This document shows, piece by piece, positions 44,432 through 50,808 of a stretch of 50,808 nt of DNA. The translations under genes and the position numbers were made by a program. Source of the stretch: Cochliopodium minus (Eukaryota; Discosea; Himatismenida; Cochliopodiidae). Numbering within the stretch: position 1 is the first letter of the stretch; each line of letters opens with the position of its first letter. The stretch spans positions 4,320 to 55,127 of the forward strand of contig JAMYWO010000042.1 in the NCBI GenBank assembly GCA_024220525.1, in the 5' to 3' direction. The notes below the pieces were generated by a model. The model was not told the DNA's origin and made no database searches. It saw nothing but the letters and a program-made list of their open reading frames with translations.

Positions 44432-46526
44432 ATGACACATAGAAGAGTAACAAATATCAAACATTATGATGACGATGATGATTATGATGACGATCAAAAG
44501 GATGATACCCTATCCAATTCCTTGGGTAATTTATAATTGGATATTTTTTCAAATATTGGCTTATATTATACCCTTTTATTCACAATATATTTGCTCAATT
44601 TAAATTTAATTTAATGATAAGAGGATTATATGTATAAGGGATCCAATATCCCTCAAAAAGAATCCCCAGAAGAAACAAATTTCAGCAAAATAATGAATCC
44701 ATCCACTCCCACATCAAACAAAAAGAAGAAGAAGAAAAATAAGAAGAAAAATACGCCATCCACACCCAATTTCCAAAATGATGAAAAAGGTTATAAATAA
44801 TAAATAAAAATCTTTGGATTAAATAATCATTTAGTTTATATTATTTTATTAAGATAAAAAAATAATAAAAAAAAAGAGTTTTATTTCTTCTTTTTTAATT
44901 CATAACTTTATTTTTTTTTTTAATTTTTTTTTTATATAGATAAGTTAAAAGTTGCTTTGTCTAGAATATACCAAGTAATATCCAAAGACATCAAGGAAGG
45001 AGATGTAGTCGAAGCTCTCATTAAACACAATTTCGACGAAAACGAGACAATCGAATATTTGTTGGACTCCAACAAGGGAGGTAAAAAAGAAACTAACAGT
45101 TATTTTTTTTTTAAAACAAATTTTTATTGTAAAATTTTTTTTTTATATTTAGACTCCATGTTTTCAATGGGTAAAAATTTTTTTATTCTTTTTTAATTTT
45201 AAATTTCAAAGGAATGAGTGCAAAACTATCTTGAGTGTTTAATTTTTTTTTTTTTCAATATTTTCTAAAATAAATTAAAAAATTGAGTTTTTTTAATTTT
45301 ATTCAAAACAAAAAATTTGCAAAAAATAAAAATTATTGATCCAAAAAAAAATAAAATTTATAAATAAACACATAAAAAATTATGACATTTAAAGTATTAA
45401 TAAAAAAAAATTTGTTTATTGAAAAAACTTGTAAAATATAAAATTGGTAATAACAAAACTTTTGAAACTTTAAATCTATAAATTAATTTATTTCATTTTT
45501 ATTAAAATAAAAAAAATAAAAAAAAAAAGACAACAAAACGGTCAAAAGGCGAAAAGAAATCTCGAAACGACACTTCATTTTCAAAGAGAAAATTCTCAAT
45601 GAAAATGCGTCGGAGATTTTTAATGAGTTAGGGAGCATGCCCCGTTTTAAGGTTCCCAAAAAAATAATGAATGGGTTCGACATTGATAGTTTTGCACCTT
45701 CTTACGTTAGTTTTTCTGATGTTCTTTCTTTTCAATTCGACACCCTTTCTCCAGATGAGGAGATTGTCGAGAATAGGGCCAACCAGAAAATCACACAGAA
45801 GTCTTCTACTCCTACCAGTACAAAATTTTTTTTTAAATTCAAATTTATTTTTATTGTTCAATTTTTTTTTTGTTTATTCATTTTCATTTTTCTTTCTTAC
45901 CCCAAATTTTTAATTTTGATTTTTTATTTTTTAAATTAAATTGTATTTTTTGATTTTTTAAATTTTTATAGTTCAATTTTTTTTTAATTTTATTATAATT
46001 TTTTTTTAATTTTAAATTTATTTTATATTCATTTTAGATTCTTATTTTTTAATTTTTTTTTTTTTTTATTTAAAATTTATTTTATTTCTTATTTTTTTAT
46101 TTTTTTATTTCTTTTAGAAACAACACCAATCAAGAAGGAGGAAAAGAAGGAGAAGCCACTCAACTTGTCCATGTCCATGGAATTCCAACTCGAAGACGAT
46201 GACGATAAAATAGACATCCAAGAAAAAAAAGAAACAGAGATCGTTCTCGATTAGTAAAAATTTTTTTTCATTTTTTTTTAATTTTTTTATTTTTATTTTT
46301 TTATTTTATTTATTTTTATTTTAGTAAATCTTTTGGTCAACAAAGACCTTCAAAAAAAACTACAGAGCTCATGAAATTACTTGAAAAGGAGGGGGAGACA
46401 CAGAAAGAACACATTAGTATCGTAGTAATCGGACATGTAGGTAAATCATATTTTTTTATTTTATTTATTACATATCATATTATTATTTATTAATTCATAA
46501 TTTTTTTATTTTTATTTTTATTTTTA

Positions 46527-46557
<31 letters not shown>

Positions 46558-47498
46558 ATTATTTTTTTATTTTCATTTTTATAGATTTATTTTTATTTTT
46601 TATTTATTTTTTTATTTTCATTTTTATATTTATTTTTTATTTTTTTTTATTTTTTATTATATTGTTTTTTAGATGCTGGAAAATCTACAACTATGGGTCG
46701 TTTGATGTATGAACAGGGGGTTGTAGACAAAAAATTGATTAGCAAATACGAAAAAGAGTCCAATGAAATTGGAAAAGGAAGTTTCGCGTAAAAAAAATAT
46801 TTTAAATGTTAAAAAATAAATAATTTTTTAAAAAAGAAATTTAAAATGAAATAATTTTTCACAAAAATTAAAAAAATTAAAAAGATTTTTCATAAAAATC
46901 AAAAAAATAACAAATTTTTTAATTAAAAATGATTAAAAAAATAAAAATTATTAAAATTAAAAAATTAAAATTAAAAAATGAAAATTAAAAATGAAATAAT
47001 TGGAAATATTTTAAAATAAAAAATTTTAATGTCTTTTGATAGATATGCTTGGGTTTTTGATCAATCTGAGTCAGAGAGATCCAAGGGAGTCACTATTGAA
47101 GTTTCTCAACAGTCTTTCGAGACTACCAAGAAGCGGGTTGTCATTCTTGACGCACCTGGGCATCTTGACTTTGTTCCAAACATGATTGGTAAAAATCTTT
47201 TTATTTTCCATTTTGATTAGATTTTATTTTATTTTTTATTTTTCATTTTCTTTATAATTAATTTATTTTAATCTTAACTTTTTCGTTTTGTTTTGTTATT
47301 TTTTATTTTTTATTTTTTATTTTATTTTTTATTTTAAAATTTTTGATTTTTGATTTTTGATTTTTGATTTTTGATTTTTGATTTTTGATTTTTTATTTTT
47401 TATTTTTTATTTTATTTTATTTTATTTTATTTTATTTTTTTTTTATTTTTTAAATGTTTCATTTGTTTTTTTAATTATAATTAACTTATTTTTTATTT

Positions 47499-47535
<37 letters not shown>

Positions 47536-49891
47536 ATTTTTTTTGATAATTTTTTGTTTTTTATTTTTTATTCATACTTTTTGATAATTAGGAGGAACCT
47601 CTCAAGCAGATTTTGCGATTCTTATCATAGACGGCTCTCACCACTTCGAATCAGGATTTGGGGAAAAAGGACAAACCAGGGAGCATGCTCACTTAGCTAA
47701 AAACCTCGGTGTCATCCACCTGATCGTCGCCATCAACAAATTAGACTTGTATGAATGGTCTGAGAACAGGTTTGAAAATTTTCTTAATTTCTTGTTTTAT
47801 TTTTTATTTTTATTTTTCTTTCAAATTAATTAAATAAAAAAATATATATTTTTTTATTATTTATTATTTTCTTTTTCTTCTTTTTGTTTTTTTATTGTTT
47901 TAAATTTTAATGAAATTTTTTTTTTAATTTTTTTATTTTAATCGTTAACATATTTTTTGATTTTATTTTTTATTTTGATTTTTATTTTTTAAACTTTAAA
48001 ATATTTATTTTTTTATTATTTATTTTTTTCTTTTTTTTCATTTTTTTATTGTTTTAAATTTTAACAAATTTTTTTTTTTTTTATTTTAATCGTTAACATA
48101 TTTTTTGATTTTGATTTGATTTTGATTTTTATTTTAAACTTTAAAATATTTTTTATTTTAATTATATTTTATTTTTATTTTATATATTTTATTTTTTCAT
48201 TTTTATTTCTAACATTTTATTCATTGTTAATTTTAAAAAGATACAACAATATAGTGGGGCAATTATCAGCATTTTTGACAAAGGGAGTGGGATTCAAGCA
48301 GGAGAGCATCTCATTTGTTCCAATCGGGGGTCTTTTGGGGATCAACTTGTCCAAAAACGTCACTTCTGAAGTTCCAAAGTTGCACAGTTGGTACAAAGGT
48401 GAAAAAAAAAAATCAATTAAATAAAAATAAAAATTAATTTTTAAAAATATAAAAAAATAAATAAATTAATTTAAAAATTAAAACCAATTTGTGTTTAAAA
48501 ATTAAAAATTATAAAATTTAAACTAATTTTATTAAATTAAAAATAATTAAAAAATTTTATAGTTTAAAAGTTACAAAATTAAATTAATTTATAAAATGAA
48601 TTTAAACAATTTTTATTTTAAAATTTTCAAATATTTTTTTAATAATTTTTATTTTAATAATTTTTATTTTTTTAAATATTTTTCTAGGTAAATGTCTCAC
48701 ACAAGTGATTGATGAGCTTCCTAAAGTACCAAGAGCTACTGACAAACCCTTCAGACTCTCAATCGACGACACATACAAGTCTCAGAACCTTAAGGGTTCC
48801 ATTGTCATTGGAAAAGTTGTTTCTGGAATTGTAAACTAATTTTTTTCATTATTTCATTTATTTTTTTTTTAAAAATTTAAAATTTCATAAATTTTTTTAT
48901 TATTTTATTATTTTATTATTATTTTTCATTTGTTTTTTAAATATCTCATTGTTTAAATTTTTTTTTTAATATTATTTTTTTTTTTTCATTGTTTTTATTT
49001 TTTTTTTTACATTAATAATTTTTTATTATTTTTTATTTTTTATTATTTATTTTTTCTTTATTATTATTAATTTTTTTATTTATTTTTTTTCTTCATTTTA
49101 TTTTTATTATTTTATTATTTTATTATTTTATTTTTTGTTTGATTTTTTTTTTCTTATTAGGTCACGGTTGGAGACAATTTGTTGTTGATGCCCTCTACAG
49201 AGAAAGGCATTGTCAAGAGCATCACCTTACACTCTCAATCTGTGCAATATGCCAAAGCAGGACAAAGCGTCGAAATGAACATTCAAAATATTGATCCTGA
49301 ATTAATTTTGTAACTAAAAAAATTTTATTGTTATTTTTTTATTTTTTATTTTTTATTTTTATTATTTATTATTATTATTTTTTGTTAATTTTATTTTTAA
49401 TATTTTGTTTTTTATTTTAATATTTTTATTCATTTTTTTGTAGAAAGGGAAATATTTTGTGTGATCCTGGAAATCCTATTATGAGATACAGTAAATTCAC
49501 AGCCAAAATAAAACTGTTCAAAGACGCCAAACCTGTTTTGAAAGGTAAAAAAATAAATTAAATAAATAAAATAATAATCAATTAAAATTAAAATTAGAAT
49601 TAAAATTAAAATAAATAATTTTTTAAAGGAGCTAAAATGGTATTGCATCATCATATTATGAATGTTCCTGTTACTTTATTTAAATTGGTTGCTTTGTTGG
49701 ACAAAAATGGGAATGTAACTCAGAATAACCCCAGGGGTATCACTAAGAATAACTTGGCCGTTGTAGAAATAATCAGCGACAAACCTTTGTGTTTGGAACT
49801 TTTTAGTGAAAACAAATTTTTTGGGAGGTTTTTGTTGAGGGATCAATCTTCTACTGTCGCTGCTGGATTGGTCACTCAACTTGACAAATAA
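44432..49891 (+). CDS. HBS1: HBS1, translational GTPase of ribosome rescue (737 aa, 15 exons)
   Basis: Acts with Pelota/Dom34 to split stalled ribosomes in no-go and non-stop decay. Exons: 44432-44525, 44622-44789, 44940-45080, 45153-45170, 45530-45817, 46118-46253, 46325-46440, 46673-46787, 47043-47188, 47592-47769, 48241-48398, 48688-48830, 49161-49309, 49444-49544, 49629-49891. They sum to 2214 nt, an exact frame. The N-terminus [18 protein letters not shown] is the HBS1 start; the HBS1_N fold is [17 protein letters not shown]; a linker motif is [12 protein letters not shown]1 GHVDAGKST, G2 GVTIEV, G3 DAPGHLDF, G4 NKLD are intact. Domains II and III follow ([24 protein letters not shown]). 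Exon 4 is an 18-nt microexon in the linker. Confidence 0.95.
46499..46672 (+). repeat. (TTTTTA)n intron tract in HBS1
   Basis: TTTTTA hexamers fill the intron that interrupts the G1 motif between GHV and DAGKS. Confidence 0.7.
47344..47590 (+). repeat. GATTTTT 7-mer array followed by TTTTATT repeats
   Basis: About seven consecutive GATTTTT units (47344-47392) run into TTTTTTA and TTTTA arrays inside an HBS1 intron. Confidence 0.85.
47770..48240 (+). other. Long T-rich HBS1 intron with internal duplication
   Basis: A 471-nt intron. A block around 47890-47960 (TTTTTTATTGTTTTAAATTTTAA, then AATCGTTAACATATTTTTTGATTTT) recurs at about 48050-48115, so it has grown by local duplication. Confidence 0.65.
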
Positions 49892-49971
49892 ACAAAATTT
49901 ATTTTATTAAATTAAAAAAAATATTTAATTTTTGAAAAAGAAAAAACTGGTTTTTTATTGAAATTTTTTTT

Positions 49972-50808
49972 TTAATCGTTTTTGGATTTCCAAATTTTGA
50001 AAAGTTGATTCAACCATTCTCTTTCGAAAAAGAATATCACAACAACAGAAAGCAACAAACAAAAACCACCCAACCCTACGTGACCAAAACAAGCGGTAGT
50101 TCTCAAAACACCACTGTTCCCAATCAAAGTTTTTGAACAAAATTTCTCTTCAGAATATTTACAAACAAACAAAATTAAAATAAAAGAAATAAAGACTATT
50201 TTCTTAGGAAAGATTTGTCTCCATGACCAAGTTTTCTTTTGTTTTAAAATGACCGAATTTCTTTCGAAGAATCTGTTGGTGAAGATGAGGGAGAAGATGA
50301 TACGGAGGGACATGTTGATGCAGTTAGCGAGGATGAGACCCACAGTTTTGAAGTAAGTGATGAAAATGAAGGAGAAAATGATGTAAACTGATGAAAAAAA
50401 GAACATCATCAAATTGAAAAAGTTGAGTTCTTTTGCAGTTCCTTTGAATTAAAAAAGTTAATTTAAAAAATAAATGTTTTAAAATTAAAATTAAAGTATT
50501 TTTTTGAAATTAAAATTTAATTAAAAAATTAAAAAATAAATTTTAAAATTATTTTTTTTTACCAACAGCGTGAACGAATGCTTCAGTTACACCATTGACA
50601 GAAATGGTTAGAATGTAGACACAATAGAAGGAAAGTACAATGGGAGCATCTGTGAAACTAACTTTGGCTGTGTACAGAAAATCCAAAAGGAAGAAGGAGA
50701 AAGGAGGTCCAAAAGCAGCCAAGTACAGTCCAAAAAACAACATTAGTTTTACCAATGAATTGTAAACACTCATTGCTGTTTCTATTTTTTCTTTTTTGAC
50801 TAGTAAAA
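49972..50808 (-). CDS. RFT1: RFT1 C-terminal half, 5' end outside the window
   Basis: Two exons are visible. The first (about 50799-50555) opens after acceptor TACTAG with VKKEKIETAMSVYNSL and includes the family motif SVNGVTEAFVHAVG. The second (about 50445-49972) has TVGLILANCINMSLRI, matching the VGFILANCFNMGIR signature of RFT1, then two more membrane helices and ends WKSKND with TAA. Both exons are fully open, unlike the copy at 1-1949. The 3' end is only 80 bp from the HBS1 stop (convergent). RFT1 works in ER N-glycan precursor assembly. Confidence 0.88.

Noticed and set aside
1-50808. The window as a closed circular molecule completing RFT1
   Set aside because: The exon for about 65 middle residues is absent and the left copy is frameshifted, so joining the ends does not give an intact gene; no terminal overlap is seen.
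1-50808. tRNA, rRNA, CRISPR or transposase genes
   Set aside because: I looked for T-loop motifs, repeat-spacer arrays and transposase or reverse-transcriptase motifs; the repeats are simple AT-rich tracts and none of these was found.

Overview
The window is eukaryotic nuclear DNA from an AT-rich protist. Exons are short to medium. Most introns are 50-500 nt, T-rich on the coding strand, and bounded by GT...AG. Start codons sit behind A-rich leaders, and TAA, TGA and TAG all end genes, so the code is standard. The gene content (formin, ankyrin-RapGAP fusion, RBR ligase, GAT-domain adaptor, expanded ankyrin family) fits an amoeboid protist. I cannot fix the lineage without a search. Gene models were spliced by hand. 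For many genes the exon lengths add up to an exact multiple of three, which is good support.

Layout. 1-1949 (-): disrupted 5' half of RFT1. 2089-6780 (+): two ankyrin genes. 6890-12034 (-): RBR E3 ligase, small GAT-domain adaptor, membrane-anchored M28 peptidase. 12228-17482 (+): lysosomal-type alpha-mannosidase in 14 exons. 17792-18531 (-): atypical Rab-like GTPase. 18880-24059 (+): a decayed ankyrin paralogue, a two-domain PDI-like protein, and an intact ankyrin paralogue. 24240-28157: 5' parts of an MFS transporter (+) and a methyltransferase (-), separated by about 1 kb holding unrelated exon fragments, an N and long A-rich tracts, probably an assembly junction. 28312-33541 (-): complete diaphanous-type formin. 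33945-37016 (+): ankyrin-RapGAP protein. 37115-39274 (-): intronless disordered protein. 40207-49891 (+): mitochondrial single-pass protein, dTMP kinase, possible mitoribosomal factor, HBS1. 49972-50808 (-): intact 3' half of RFT1.

Several genes serve the secretory and endolysosomal system (RFT1, PDI, alpha-mannosidase, GAT adaptor, Rab-like GTPase). Formin and RapGAP serve cytoskeleton and small-GTPase signalling; HBS1 serves ribosome rescue.

The most striking signal is microexons of 2, 13, 18, 18, 19, 21 and 24 nt. Several lie inside catalytic or cofactor motifs. The 2-nt exon in the methyltransferase restores both reading frame and the expected SAM-binding motif.
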